From: an uncultured Planctomycetaceae bacterium
GTDB lineage: Bacteria; Planctomycetota; Planctomycetia; Pirellulales; Pirellulaceae
NCBI GenBank assembly: GCA_903863885.1
Contig: CAIPEB010000587.1
Coordinates: 1 to 64,000, forward strand
Length of the DNA stretch: 64,000 bases
Reading direction: 5' to 3'
The position numbers were made by a program, and so were the translations under genes. Each line of letters starts with the position of its first letter. Position 1 is the stretch's first letter. The notes below the pieces were generated by a model. It ran no database searches, was not told where the DNA came from, and saw nothing but the letters and a program-made list of their open reading frames with translations. Of this stretch, positions 7,450 through 17,140 are shown piece by piece.

Positions 7450-8973
7450 ATGAAGACGCTCTCATTGGCTGCTGTTCTCGTGATGTCTGCGCTGGCCTGC
7501 CTCACTCCGCCAGTTCAGGCGCAGTTCCAGGAACTCGTGCGGCGTGTGCCTTCGAGTGCGAACGCTCTGGTGCTCATTAACGCGGATAAGATTTTCAGTA
7601 GCCCGATCGCCAAGGGTGAGAAATGGGAAGCGGACCGCGCCAAGCGATTTAGTTCCGGCATGACCAGCCTCCCGTCGGAGGCAAAACTGACGGTGCTTGC
7701 CTCGCAGCTCGATCTGGAGTTCATGCAGCCCATATGGGAAGCGGCGGTGATCCAGATGGTGGCGGTACCTTCGCTGGACACTGCGGCAAAACAGTTGGGT
7801 GGCACAGTCGATGAGGTCGCCAAGTGTCCGGCAATACGTCTCTCGGACGATAGCTATGTGATGCAGCTCTCCGAAACGGTTGTCGGTGCTCTGACGCCGG
7901 CAAACCGTCAGTTGGCCGCTCGCTGGGTGCGCGAGCCTGCCGGAACCCTCTCACCCTACCTGCAGAAGGCTGCATCGTTCAGCGATGGGTCCGCGGGCGT
8001 CATTATGGCTCTTGATCTGACCGATGCGTTAACGCTCGAGGACGTACAGGCACGAATCCAGTCTTCGGAAAGTGAACTCCTCAAGGGCGACACGGTGGAC
8101 AAAGCCGTGCTCGCGAATACCCTCGCAAGCGTTCAAGGCGTCATCCTGGGTATCACGTTTGGCGAGAAAGTTTCCGGCAAAATCATCGTGGATTTCGGCG
8201 TCGACGCGACCCCTATCGCGACTACGGCGCGTCCGCTGCTGCTGGAGATTCTGGGTAACCGTGGCGTGATGATCGACGAATTCGCAAGTTGGTCCACGTC
8301 CGTCCAGGGCACGCGGCTTTCGTTCGGAGGCGATCTGACCGCCAGCGGCCTGACCCGTCTTTCCAGTCTGATTGAACTGCCCACCCAGGCCGTATTTGAG
8401 GGCCAGAAGCCAGGCTCGGCCGCCAACAAGCCGGGACAAGAAACCGCTCCAGCCAAGCCCCAGGACATGGCACAGGCGACGCAGCAGTATTACAAGTCCA
8501 TCGAGCACTTGGCCGCGGATCTCAAAGGTCAGAAAGGCGAAGCGAAGACCATCGGCCAGAACGGGCAGTGGTTCGACAATTATGCACGCAAAGTTGACAA
8601 GCTCCCGATCTTGAATGTCGATGAGACAATGCTCGAGTATGGCGCGTACGTCGCCTCTCAACTTCGCAATGCGTCGATGGCGATTAAAGGCGTGGGTATC
8701 CGCACGCGCGTCGGAGAAGTGAACGCGGTGTCCTCCGGAGTGACCAACAGCGGAGGAGCGGTCGGTAGCTTCCGCTACGGAGGCTACGGCGCTTACGGGT
8801 ACGACTACACCCGCGGAATGACGCGGCGCGAGCAACAATCCGCGCGGACCCAGGTCCGTGCGAATGAGAAATCCACGGGAGCTGCGTCCGTCCAGCAGAT
8901 CCGTCAGCAGATGCAGGAAGCTTCGGCGCAAATCCGCCGTGAGATGACGAAGAAGTATCAGATCGAGTTTTGA
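7450..8973 (+). CDS. secreted protein of unknown function, planctomycete type
   Basis: A 507-aa protein with a clear signal peptide (MKTLSLAAVLVMSALACLTPPVQAQ). The mature part starts FQELVRRVPSSANALVLINADKI, alternates alpha and beta segments to about residue 320, then has a Pro/Gln/Lys-rich linker, a Gly/Tyr-rich patch (FRYGGYGAYGYDY) near residue 440, and a basic, Gln-rich, helix-prone tail. No catalytic motif is recognised. ATG 7450 has an AGGAG ribosome site 9 nt upstream. It stands alone between a gene fossil and a convergent nuclease-fold gene. Confidence 0.8.
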   Translation: MKTLSLAAVLVMSALACLTPPVQAQFQELVRRVPSSANALVLINADKIFSSPIAKGEKWEADRAKRFSSGMTSLPSEAKLTVLASQLDLEFMQPIWEAAVIQMVAVPSLDTAAKQLGGTVDEVAKCPAIRLSDDSYVMQLSETVVGALTPANRQLAARWVREPAGTLSPYLQKAASFSDGSAGVIMALDLTDALTLEDVQARIQSSESELLKGDTVDKAVLANTLASVQGVILGITFGEKVSGKIIVDFGVDATPIATTARPLLLEILGNRGVMIDEFASWSTSVQGTRLSFGGDLTASGLTRLSSLIELPTQAVFEGQKPGSAANKPGQETAPAKPQDMAQATQQYYKSIEHLAADLKGQKGEAKTIGQNGQWFDNYARKVDKLPILNVDETMLEYGAYVASQLRNASMAIKGVGIRTRVGEVNAVSSGVTNSGGAVGSFRYGGYGAYGYDYTRGMTRREQQSARTQVRANEKSTGAASVQQIRQQMQEASAQIRREMTKKYQIEF

Positions 8974-9136
8974 ATCCGCTCCTGCACAGAATCTCAGCCG
9001 ACTCGCAACTGGTGTCTCGACGTCTGCAACCTCGGCCCAGTTCGAGGACGTAGAGGATCGCGAGGACTCCGCATCAGCCCACTCCCAATTACCAAAAACT
9101 CCTCCGCCGACTGCGTCAAAGGCCAGGTGAGTTTCG

Positions 9137-9988
9137 TCAGTCTTTTCCAGACGCCGTTGCGTTGCTCCACTTGAGGACAACGAGCAGCGGACGATGGTCC
9201 GAGGCGACAGACTCGTCAATGACCTTTTGCTCAACGACTTGCCAGACTCCTGTGGGCCGGAACAGCACGTAATCGATCTTCGAGCGAGGCTTGTCGGACG
9301 GCCAAGTGGGGTCGGGTTGGTCCGCAGTGGCATCCGACCAATGCCGCTTCAGAATCATCATTACCGGACTGTCGGGAACGTCGTTGAAGTCCCCCGCCAG
9401 AATCGCAGGCCCCGAATCACTGACCGCAAGGGCCGGGCTGATCTTGCTCGACTGACATAGCCGCTGGACGGCCTTGGCGTGTTCGAGGTGAGTGCCGGCA
9501 AATAAGATCTCCGGTCCGGTTTCGCCGACTTTTACGCGTGCCGCAAGTACACAGCGGGGTTCGCAGCCATCGGTGTAGGGCAGGTCGAGAACTTTGACGG
9601 TCTCCAGCGGGTATCGCGACAGCAGCGCTTCGCCATACGCGCCGCCGCCGAAATCCATCGCTTTGCCAAAAGCCGAGTGCATCCCGGTCAGTTTCGCTAA
9701 TTCGGCTGCCTGGTCCACGCCGCGCGATCGCGTCGTCTTCCGGTCCACTTCCTGCAGCGCCGCCACATCGGGCGCAATCCGCTTGATCACATCGGCCGTG
9801 CGCTGCAGGTCAATCTGGCCGTCCGTGCCTTGGCCGTGCTGGATGTTGTAGGTCAGCACTCGAATCGTGAGCGTCTCCGCTCCGAACCCTGCCGTACCGA
9901 ACAGGATGCAAGCCAATAGAACCGGCGACAAAAGCCTTCGACTGGCAACGCAATTAAACAACTTTCGCATCATTCGATTTGCCCACAT
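9137..9988 (-). CDS. secreted endonuclease/exonuclease/phosphatase-family protein
   Basis: A 283-aa protein with signal peptide (LLSPVLLACILFGTAGFGAE) and a complete EEP fold: TYNIQHG (metal-binding Asn), LQEVD (metal-binding Glu), GDFND (catalytic Asp/Asn) and the terminal SDHRPL (catalytic Asp-His). The family cleaves phosphodiester or phosphomonoester bonds in nucleic acids, inositol phosphates or sphingolipids in a Mg2+-dependent way. The short length and export suggest an extracellular phosphodiesterase, but the substrate cannot be named. The first ATG (9988) is favoured by AGAGGAT 6 nt upstream. Confidence 0.88.
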   Translation of the reverse strand: MWANRMMRKLFNCVASRRLLSPVLLACILFGTAGFGAETLTIRVLTYNIQHGQGTDGQIDLQRTADVIKRIAPDVAALQEVDRKTTRSRGVDQAAELAKLTGMHSAFGKAMDFGGGAYGEALLSRYPLETVKVLDLPYTDGCEPRCVLAARVKVGETGPEILFAGTHLEHAKAVQRLCQSSKISPALAVSDSGPAILAGDFNDVPDSPVMMILKRHWSDATADQPDPTWPSDKPRSKIDYVLFRPTGVWQVVEQKVIDESVASDHRPLLVVLKWSNATASGKD

Positions 9989-10054
9989 TTCGGATCCTCT
10001 TCCGGCAATTCGCTCGTCCTCGCGCGGCCCATCTCCTATCGATCGCGTCGAAAG

Positions 10055-10264
10055 TCACGGGCCGTCGCCCGGGCGAACAACTGCAGGCTCCCGGGGCGGC
10101 GTCTCGGCGTCGCGCCGCTTGGCTTCCAACCTCTGCTGCCACGGCACAGCGAACCTGGAGTTGCCGAAGAGTACGCATCCAGGCCGCCCGGGAACGCAGA
10201 AATCGCCGATGCGTTCACAAGCATCGCGATTGCTGTCGTAATGCGGACACGAAAACGATGTCAT
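10055..10264 (-). CDS. small Cys-rich protein (69 aa)
   Basis: An ATG at 10264 with a clean ribosome site (GGAG, 7 nt upstream) opens a 69-aa protein. It begins MTSFSCPHYDSNRDACERIG and has Cys6, His8, Cys16, Cys23 and Cys30 in the first 30 residues, followed by a positively charged, Pro-rich tail. The Cys/His spacing (CPH-x7-C-x6-C-x6-C) suggests a small metal-binding fold. Similar short CPHYD... proteins occur in planctomycetes, but I know no function. No signal peptide, so probably cytoplasmic. The longer frame from 10408 lacks support. Confidence 0.6.
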   Translation of the reverse strand: MTSFSCPHYDSNRDACERIGDFCVPGRPGCVLFGNSRFAVPWQQRLEAKRRDAETPPREPAVVRPGDGP

Positions 10265-10777
10265 CGCTCGACTCCAAGTTCCAACCTCCAGGTTCCGGCC
10301 CCGAATTTCCAGTGCCTCCCGCCGCACCGGACCGCATAGCAAAGCCGCAAACGGCTTTCCTCGCCCAGCCCAGGTGTTTTTTCTGCCCATGCCTGCAACG
10401 TAAGGCATATTGTTGACCGGCAGATGGCGCAGGAATATATTGTCGCGTCGCGGAATCGGCCGGCATCCAACTCGGCAGGTTCCCTGCCGGGAATTCCGAA
10501 GTTCTGTCTGGAATTATTGCAGGTTGCTTGTCTTCTCGTAACGCCTGCTGGATGGCAAATCAAGCGTCGGCAGCAAACTCTTGCGCGCCCGCAGCACAGG
10601 AGAACTCATCACGCACTCAAGTGCGTCGACTAATTCCCTATCAGCCAGTCCGTCAAATAAGGCTCGGAAACACTGCATCAAGTGCGGCCTCGATCGTACT
10701 TGCGGTTTATTTGCAGGATCCTGGATTCGATCTGGAGCGTCGAGTAGCGGAAGCCAATTCCCATCACAGGAGCAGCC
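10265..10777. other. intergenic, no supported gene
   Basis: About 510 bp between divergent genes (small Cys protein and GNAT protein). I see no RNA gene, strong promoter or coding frame. Confidence 0.5.
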
Positions 10778-11455
10778 ATGACTTCACGAACCGTACACAA
10801 ACACGACTTCCCGATGCGGATTGGACTCAAGGGACGAGTAATCGATCTGCGTCCGCTGCAGGCAGGCGACGAGAAGGCCATGGTCAGTTTCGCGCAGTCG
10901 GTGCCCAAACATGATCTGCTGTTTCTGCAACGCGACATCACCGACCCGGCCGACGTGGATTGGTGCATTGCCGAATCAATTGCCGGACGGCTGATCACGA
11001 TCGTTGCCAAGGCCGGCGACAAGATCGTTGGTTATGCAACGTGCGACCGGGGAAGCGTGCGGTGGACCCGCCACGTCGCTGAGGTTCGTCTCATTGTCGC
11101 GGAATCCGCCCGCGGCATCGGCGTGGGGCGTCTCCTGCTGGAACTCGTCTTCGAGATGGCCCTCGACGAGGGGGTCACCAAAGTCATCGCTCGCATGACG
11201 CCGGACCAGACCGAAGCGGAACGCCTGTTCCGCAGGCTTGGCTTCGGTCCGGAGGCCGTCTTGCGAGACCACGCCATGAGCGAAAACGGCCAGACACACG
11301 ACCTGATCGTGCTCAGCTTCCACACGAAGCAGCACCCGAATGATCGATGTGTTTCCTGCGGCGCTCCGGTGCTATCCGCACTCTTCCTCGACGGTGCCCG
11401 CTTTTGCTCGCAGTGCTACGAGGATACCTTTCAGGAGTTGGGCGGTGGCGGTTGA
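10778..11455 (+). CDS. GNAT N-acetyltransferase with C-terminal zinc ribbon
   Basis: A 225-aa protein. Residues 18-180 form a GNAT fold with the acetyl-CoA loop ARGIGVGRLL (111-120) and AERLFRRLGF (147-156). After it comes a 35-residue tail with two CxxC knuckles (Cys191, Cys194, Cys210, Cys213), a zinc ribbon absent from ordinary GNAT enzymes. GNATs transfer an acetyl group from acetyl-CoA to an amine; the acceptor cannot be inferred. The ribbon may bind a protein or nucleic-acid partner. ATG 10778 has a good ribosome site (AGGAG, 5 nt). No signal peptide: cytoplasmic. The GH13 gene follows on the same strand after about 50 nt. Confidence 0.87.
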   Translation: MTSRTVHKHDFPMRIGLKGRVIDLRPLQAGDEKAMVSFAQSVPKHDLLFLQRDITDPADVDWCIAESIAGRLITIVAKAGDKIVGYATCDRGSVRWTRHVAEVRLIVAESARGIGVGRLLLELVFEMALDEGVTKVIARMTPDQTEAERLFRRLGFGPEAVLRDHAMSENGQTHDLIVLSFHTKQHPNDRCVSCGAPVLSALFLDGARFCSQCYEDTFQELGGGG

Positions 11456-11505
11456 TATTCGAGCGAATTACCGCCGCTCACGAACTCCAACCAGATGATC
11501 CGCAT

Positions 11506-14205
11506 ATGCGAGCCAACTGTGTCTGTTCGTTTGTATCAACTCGTGAACCTCAACTGAAAATAAGAAAGCGGCCGACACAGCTCGGCCAACTTTTAATGGC
11601 AATTGGTGCGGTCTGGTTGTTCGCCGCCGGACCGACCATTGCCGATGATGCGGCTCTTGTCCTGGAAAACAGCCGATTGCGACTCGCGTTCGACTCGGCA
11701 ACCGGAGCCTGGACGAGCTTCGTCGACAAGCAAACCGGCGACGATCTCATCGCCTCGCCGAAGGAACCGGTCACGGTTGCTCCAGCCAGCCTTCCCACGA
11801 TCAACACAGCGAGGCTGGATCGAGCGATCTCCGATGGCCGGGCCATCCGGCTCACCGGGGAATGGCTTTTCACTCCTCAGGCGGTTTCCGCGAGCGAGAC
11901 TGCGAGACTGCTGTCCGGCAACTTCGACGACGTCAAATGGACAACCACGCCGGTACCGAGCCAGCGGGGACAAGGCGACGACAAACTGCATGATCGACTC
12001 GGCGATTTCTGGTATCGCCGTGAGTTCGTCCCGCCGGCCGAGTGGAGCGGCAAGGACCTGGCGCTGATCATCGGAGCAATCGACGACCTCGACGTGGCCT
12101 ACATCAACGGCACGCAGATCGGCTCGACCGGGCAGCACAAACCGCACCACTGGGAGACGCCTCGCCTCTATCAAGTTCCAGCCCGCATTCTGCGGCCAGG
12201 CCAGCCGAATGTGCTGCTCTGCAGAATCACCAACGGCCTCGGCGACGGAGGCATCTCGGGCCCGGTCGTACTCGGAAATGCGAGCGACCTTGACGTTCTT
12301 GAATCGCATTCACCTGCGCTCACTCAGCACGACATTAAGAACGTTGGCGTGCACACAGAGCTTCAATTGAAGGCCCGCGCCGAATCCTTCGAGTACACCT
12401 CCTCGTTCACAGTGCCGGCGCTTGCCCCGGTTGTATTTCGCCAGATCACAATAAAGAACATCAGCGACAAACCGCAAATCTACCAGACGGCCACGTACGC
12501 AACTCCTCCGCTGAGCGTCGGGCCGACGCAGGTCCGCATCTTTCCGGGATCCCTGCCCGTGGGAGATGCGCCGACGGTTTCGCTCACCGCGAATCAAGCA
12601 GTGCGTTCGCGCAGCGAGGATCCGCTGGCCGTTCTCTGGGATGCGAGCAAGCAGCGAGGACTGGGAACATGGTTCGCTTGCGAGGATGAGTTCTCGCCGG
12701 TTTCCGTCGAACGCGTGCAACCCGATGGTGCGGTGATTTTGCGACATACGCAGAACATCGTTGCGAGTCTGGCCCCCGGCGAGTCAGTGACCCTGGGCCG
12801 CCAGATCCTCTGGCTGTCGCACGGTTCGCGCGATGCGGCGCTGGCGGTCGTTCAGGACGTGTATCGAGCCATCGACCTGCGGGCACCTTCGAAAGGCCTA
12901 TCCGGACTGCGGGGCATGATCGTTTATTGCGGCCATCCCGGCGGCCCCCCCGAACTCGATTTCCGGCGTTACGGCGGTTTCCGCGCCCTGTCGGCGTACA
13001 TCCCCACGCTGAAGAAGCTCCAGGTCGATCTGCTTTGGCTTCTACCCATCTGGGAGCACGGCGAAGATCCGAAATGGAATCTGTACTCGCCATTCGATCA
13101 CTTCCGCATCAATCGGATATACGGCTCGGACGATGAACTCAGGCAACTCGGCGCCGACTGCGGAAATCAGGGAATCCGGCTCATTTTCGATCTCGTACCG
13201 CACGGCCCGCCGGACTTTACGCCGCTCGCGAAAGACCATCCGGAATGGGTGGCAAAGGACCGAGAAGGCAAGCCGGTTTATGCGTGGAATCAACTGGCAT
13301 TCGACAACCATCACCCGGGCTGGCAGGATTACATGCGACGAGCCGCTGAATGGGGGGCCCGCCAGTTCGGAGCCGTTGGCGCGCGAGTGGACTGCGCCGC
13401 AGGCGGACCATTGAACTGGAACCCTGAAGTTACCAAGCGGCCGTCACTCTCCTCGCTCGCGGCAGGGCTGGGAATGTGCCGGGCGATCCGCGAAGGCTAT
13501 CTCCGCGCACATCAACAAGTGTGCCTGCTGCCTGAGGAATACACCGGCGCGAACATCTATTATCGTGTCGCGGACCTGACATACGACGCGCAGTTCTATT
13601 ACCTGCAGTCCGACCTTCTCGAGCGAAAGGCTCCGCCCGAAGAGTGGGCCCGCGACCTCCAGCAGTTTCTGCACGACCAGCAGCAGACTCTGCCGCCCGG
13701 GGCGCTGAAGATGCGCTGGATCAGCAACCACGACACCGTTTCCTGGACGTTCCAGAAACAGCGTCCGGCGAAGGCCTATGGGACAGAACGGATGCGGGCC
13801 CTCTTGGCTATGTGCGCGTTCATCGAAGGCGTGCCCATGCTGTACCAGGGGGATGAAGACCCGGCCGTGTACGGGCAGCCCGGCGCATCGAACATCGACT
13901 TCCTGGCCAAGGTGTATGGGTTGCGCAAGAAACTGCCGGCCGTCCGAGAAGGATCCGCCGACTACGCTGCCGCCACCGCAACGTCGGGCGTGTTTGCCTG
14001 CCTTCGCGAATCGAAGGAACAGCGAGCTTTGGTTCTCATCAGCTTCAATCCTCAGGCCGTTTCCAGCACGATCACGTCAAGCCGCGACTTGTCGGGCGAG
14101 TGGACCGACGAACTTTCCGGCGAGAGCCTATCGACGGCGAAGTCCAAGTCCGTTTCCATGCAACCGTATCAGGTCCGCGTGTTCGTGCAGCGATCGGGAT
14201 CGTGA
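11506..14205 (+). CDS. secreted GH13 alpha-amylase-family enzyme with jelly-roll N-domain
   Basis: About 899 aa. After a signal region (AIGAVWLFAAGPTIADD) comes a beta-sandwich/jelly-roll section (roughly residues 110-260, with DFWYRREFVPPAEW and VAYINGTQIGSTG as in glycosidase sugar-binding domains). Then follows a beta-rich linker and a GH13 (beta/alpha)8 barrel from about residue 465. All four GH13 regions are visible: DLVPHG (~562-567), GARVDC with nucleophile Asp629, LLPEEY with acid/base Glu677, and NHDT (~741-744). The enzyme should act on alpha-glucosidic bonds; exact specificity is unknown. The start is uncertain: ATG 11506 is used, ATG 11596 also gives a signal peptide, neither has a good ribosome site. 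The 3' end overlaps the convergent MFS gene by 37 bp. Confidence 0.88.
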   Translation: MRANCVCSFVSTREPQLKIRKRPTQLGQLLMAIGAVWLFAAGPTIADDAALVLENSRLRLAFDSATGAWTSFVDKQTGDDLIASPKEPVTVAPASLPTINTARLDRAISDGRAIRLTGEWLFTPQAVSASETARLLSGNFDDVKWTTTPVPSQRGQGDDKLHDRLGDFWYRREFVPPAEWSGKDLALIIGAIDDLDVAYINGTQIGSTGQHKPHHWETPRLYQVPARILRPGQPNVLLCRITNGLGDGGISGPVVLGNASDLDVLESHSPALTQHDIKNVGVHTELQLKARAESFEYTSSFTVPALAPVVFRQITIKNISDKPQIYQTATYATPPLSVGPTQVRIFPGSLPVGDAPTVSLTANQAVRSRSEDPLAVLWDASKQRGLGTWFACEDEFSPVSVERVQPDGAVILRHTQNIVASLAPGESVTLGRQILWLSHGSRDAALAVVQDVYRAIDLRAPSKGLSGLRGMIVYCGHPGGPPELDFRRYGGFRALSAYIPTLKKLQVDLLWLLPIWEHGEDPKWNLYSPFDHFRINRIYGSDDELRQLGADCGNQGIRLIFDLVPHGPPDFTPLAKDHPEWVAKDREGKPVYAWNQLAFDNHHPGWQDYMRRAAEWGARQFGAVGARVDCAAGGPLNWNPEVTKRPSLSSLAAGLGMCRAIREGYLRAHQQVCLLPEEYTGANIYYRVADLTYDAQFYYLQSDLLERKAPPEEWARDLQQFLHDQQQTLPPGALKMRWISNHDTVSWTFQKQRPAKAYGTERMRALLAMCAFIEGVPMLYQGDEDPAVYGQPGASNIDFLAKVYGLRKKLPAVREGSADYAAATATSGVFACLRESKEQRALVLISFNPQAVSSTITSSRDLSGEWTDELSGESLSTAKSKSVSMQPYQVRVFVQRSGS

Positions 14206-15494
14206 TTATCCTCTTCGTCGGGCATCATGCAGGCCGAGGCCGCCACACCCGATGTGACCTCCGGCAGGACGCCGATGCGCTGATAGATGGGCCGCACAAT
14301 CCGCCGTATTGCAGGTAGTTTGCTCGCAAACCACAGCGCACTGAAAACGCTTGCCGCCCCTGCGAGTTGCACGGTGAGCACTTCTCCAAAGTGACTTGCC
14401 AGGCTTCCCGCCAGCAGGCTTCCGAGCGGAGCCATCCCGAGCAGTGCCGTCGCATACAGACTCATTACTCGCCCGCGCTTGTCATCGTCGACAACGGTCT
14501 GCAGGACGGTGTTGCTGGCCGAGGTAGCAAGCATCACGGCAAAGCCCGTGATCACCAGAATGATCAGCGAGACCCACAGCAGGCGAGAAAGTGAAAAGGC
14601 GATCAACCCCAGTCCGAACACCGCATTGGCAATCGCAATCTTGCGGCCGAGTCCTACAACGGTCTTGCTTGAAGCGAGAAACAAAGCCCCGCCCAGTGCC
14701 CCCATTCCGACAGACGCAGTCATCACACCGAGCGTCCCCGGACCGCCCAGAAACAGCTTGTTGGCGAAGATCGGCATGAGCACGCTCAGCGGCATCGCGG
14801 CAAGACTCAGCACGGAGAGCAACACTAGGATCGCGCGGATCGGTGAAAAACCCGCCGCATAGCGCAGGCCTTCCCACAAGCCGCTGAGCACAGGCTGGGA
14901 TTTCGGATTCGCGGTCCGCGGAGGCACGGATATGCGCAGCAGCGCGCCCAGGACCGCAACGTAACTGACTGCGTTGAGCAGGAAACAGAACCACTCTCCC
15001 ACCGCTGCGATCAGGAATCCGGCCACCGCCGGCCCGACAAGTCGCGCCGCGTTGAACATCGATGAATTCAGACCAATCGCGTTGGTAAGCGACTCGCGTC
15101 CCTCCACCAGTTGTATGAGAAATGACTGCCGCGCCGGCATGTCGAAGGCATTGATCAAGCCGATGAACAGACTGAGACCTATGACCTGCCAGGTCGCGAT
15201 GACGCCGGAAACGGAGAGCGCGGCCAGCACGGAGGCCTGAAGCATCGACAGGAACTGGGTTATCACGATGACGCGGTGGAGGTTCCAGCGATCCATGAAC
15301 ACGCCCGCCACGGGCGCGAAAAACAGGATCGGCAACTGGCTGCAAAAACCGACCAGCCCCAGCAGGAAAGCCGAGTTGCTCAGTCGATAGACCAGCCACA
15401 CCATGGCGACCTGCTGCATCCAGGTGCCGACAAGCGAGACGCACTGGCCCGCAAAAAACAGACGGAAATTCCGGTGACCTAAAGCTCGAAGCAT
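14169..15494 (-). CDS. MFS exporter (MFS_3, enterobactin-exporter-like)
   Basis: A 441-aa membrane protein with about twelve transmembrane helices. It begins MLRALGHRNFRLFFAGQCVS and contains the cytoplasmic loop signature GVFMDRWNLHRVI between helices 2 and 3, and DDDKRGRVMSLYATA in the second half. These match the MFS_3/EntS-like drug and siderophore exporters that use the proton gradient. The open frame extends to 15623, but ATG 15494 fits the family N-terminus and has a GGGA site. Its C-terminal tail ends in an acidic, hydrophilic stretch. Substrate unknown. Convergent with the GH13 gene. Confidence 0.88.
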   Translation of the reverse strand: MLRALGHRNFRLFFAGQCVSLVGTWMQQVAMVWLVYRLSNSAFLLGLVGFCSQLPILFFAPVAGVFMDRWNLHRVIVITQFLSMLQASVLAALSVSGVIATWQVIGLSLFIGLINAFDMPARQSFLIQLVEGRESLTNAIGLNSSMFNAARLVGPAVAGFLIAAVGEWFCFLLNAVSYVAVLGALLRISVPPRTANPKSQPVLSGLWEGLRYAAGFSPIRAILVLLSVLSLAAMPLSVLMPIFANKLFLGGPGTLGVMTASVGMGALGGALFLASSKTVVGLGRKIAIANAVFGLGLIAFSLSRLLWVSLIILVITGFAVMLATSASNTVLQTVVDDDKRGRVMSLYATALLGMAPLGSLLAGSLASHFGEVLTVQLAGAASVFSALWFASKLPAIRRIVRPIYQRIGVLPEVTSGVAASACMMPDEEDNHDPDRCTNTRT

Positions 15495-15744
15495 TTTCCC
15501 ATCACAACGATGTCGCGTCGCTGATCCGCCAACGTGCCAGCTAATATCGCGGACGCGGTCTCCCACGCGTCTCCAATTGAAGATCGTAGCATGCCGGCGA
15601 CTTTCTGTGGCGGGTTCCCACAACCTACTGATGGCTGCCGCACTGCAGTTTTAGAGCTTGCCCTACTTGAATGCGATGTCCGCTGCGGTGATCCTGTTTG
15701 CAGATTTCCGGACCGTCAGTTCTCGATCACAAAGAGGTGAAGCC

Positions 15745-17100
15745 ATGAGCAAAGCGACTGCGGGGGTACGACGCCGCGATTTCCTGAAGACCGCCGGTTC
15801 CGCGGTGGCAGTTGGTGCTGCTGCGCCGTGCATCATTCCTTCAGGCGTGCTGGCGGCTGACGGACGGCCGGGTGCAAACGAGCGTTTGACATTTGGCCAC
15901 ATCGGTGTGGGCGGCATGGGCGGCTACCATCTGGACGACATGGTCGGCCGCATGAAACGCGGAGAAGTGAACATCGCGGCAGTCTGCGATGTTGACGAAA
16001 AGCGATTGGCTAATGCGTCGCGCACGGCCGGTCCGCAGGCGGACTGTTTCCGCGACTATCGCTACGTGCTGGACCGAAAGGACATTGATGCCGTTGTGAT
16101 CGCCACGCCGGACCACTGGCACGCGGTGCAGACGGTGCACGCCGCTGAGCGCGGCAAGCACGTGTACGTGGAGAAGCCCGCATGTTGCACGGTCGAGGAA
16201 GGCAAGGCCATGATCTCCGCGGCCAAGAAAGCCGGCATTGCCGTTCAAGTGGGTTCGCAAGGCCGCAGCCAGCCCGAGGCTTACCTGGCTCATCGATATC
16301 TGGTCAATGGCAACATCGGCAAGATCACGCAGGTTGACTGCTTCCACTATCTCAGTCCCGTCGGCGCGTTCTCGCCGGACAGTGACCCGCCTCCCGAGTT
16401 GGATTGGGACGCCTGGCTCGGACCGCTGCGTTGGCGTCCGTACAATCGCGGTTACTGTCACGGGACGTTTCGATGGCTGATGGAATCGGGCGGCGGACAG
16501 ATTCGCGACCGCGGCGCACACGTGATGAGCTGCGCAATGTGGTGGATGAACGCGGACGGCACAGGGCCCGTCGAAATTGAAGCCACGGGCGAGGCTCCGG
16601 AGCGCGGATTGTGGGACTCGGCCGTGAAGATCAGCGTGAAATACACGTTCAAGAACCCCGATTGGGTGCTCACCTGGAATCAGCCGGGCGAACCGGCCCC
16701 GCCCGAGGAACGCACGGGTAACGAACCGGGAGGTCCGATCACCCGCCCCGGTTACGGCGCTGTTTACCGCGGCGACAAGGGCACCTTCACGCACTGGGGC
16801 GGTGATGGCGGAACGTGGGCGGAACGCAAGGCGCGCGAGTGGCAGCCCGGCCCGGGAGCCAAAGACGTCTACAAGAGCCCGGGACACAAAGAGGACTGGT
16901 TCGAGGGGATCAAGACCGGCAAGAAGACGATTATGAATGTCGAAGCCGCCGCAGACGTGGCGATCCTCACGGTGCTCGGCAATCTCTCCTTCCTTCTGGG
17001 CCGCAAGCTCCAGTGGGATCACAGCAAGCGAGAGATCGTCGGCGACGAGCAGGCCCGCCGCTTGATGGGCCGTCCGCAGCGCTACCCGTACGCGGTCTAG
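15745..17100 (+). CDS. Tat-exported Gfo/Idh/MocA-family oxidoreductase
   Basis: A 451-aa protein starting with a twin-arginine signal (RRRDFLKTAGSAVAVG), then a Rossmann fold (FGHIGVGGMGGYH) and the catalytic motif HVYVEKPACCT. The C-terminal half has the family's GGGQIRDRGAHVMSCAMWW segment around the substrate site. It is a second, distinct paralogue of the one at 1.6-2.9 kb. ATG 15745 lies right before the Tat motif with a good ribosome site (AGAGGTGA). It is followed after 40 nt by a HEAT-type protein gene. Likely periplasmic NAD(P)-linked oxidation or reduction of a sugar derivative; substrate not predictable. Confidence 0.92.
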   Translation: MSKATAGVRRRDFLKTAGSAVAVGAAAPCIIPSGVLAADGRPGANERLTFGHIGVGGMGGYHLDDMVGRMKRGEVNIAAVCDVDEKRLANASRTAGPQADCFRDYRYVLDRKDIDAVVIATPDHWHAVQTVHAAERGKHVYVEKPACCTVEEGKAMISAAKKAGIAVQVGSQGRSQPEAYLAHRYLVNGNIGKITQVDCFHYLSPVGAFSPDSDPPPELDWDAWLGPLRWRPYNRGYCHGTFRWLMESGGGQIRDRGAHVMSCAMWWMNADGTGPVEIEATGEAPERGLWDSAVKISVKYTFKNPDWVLTWNQPGEPAPPEERTGNEPGGPITRPGYGAVYRGDKGTFTHWGGDGGTWAERKAREWQPGPGAKDVYKSPGHKEDWFEGIKTGKKTIMNVEAAADVAILTVLGNLSFLLGRKLQWDHSKREIVGDEQARRLMGRPQRYPYAV

Positions 17101-17140
17101 CGATCAACATCCCGACCAACCCAAGACAAGGAATAAATCG

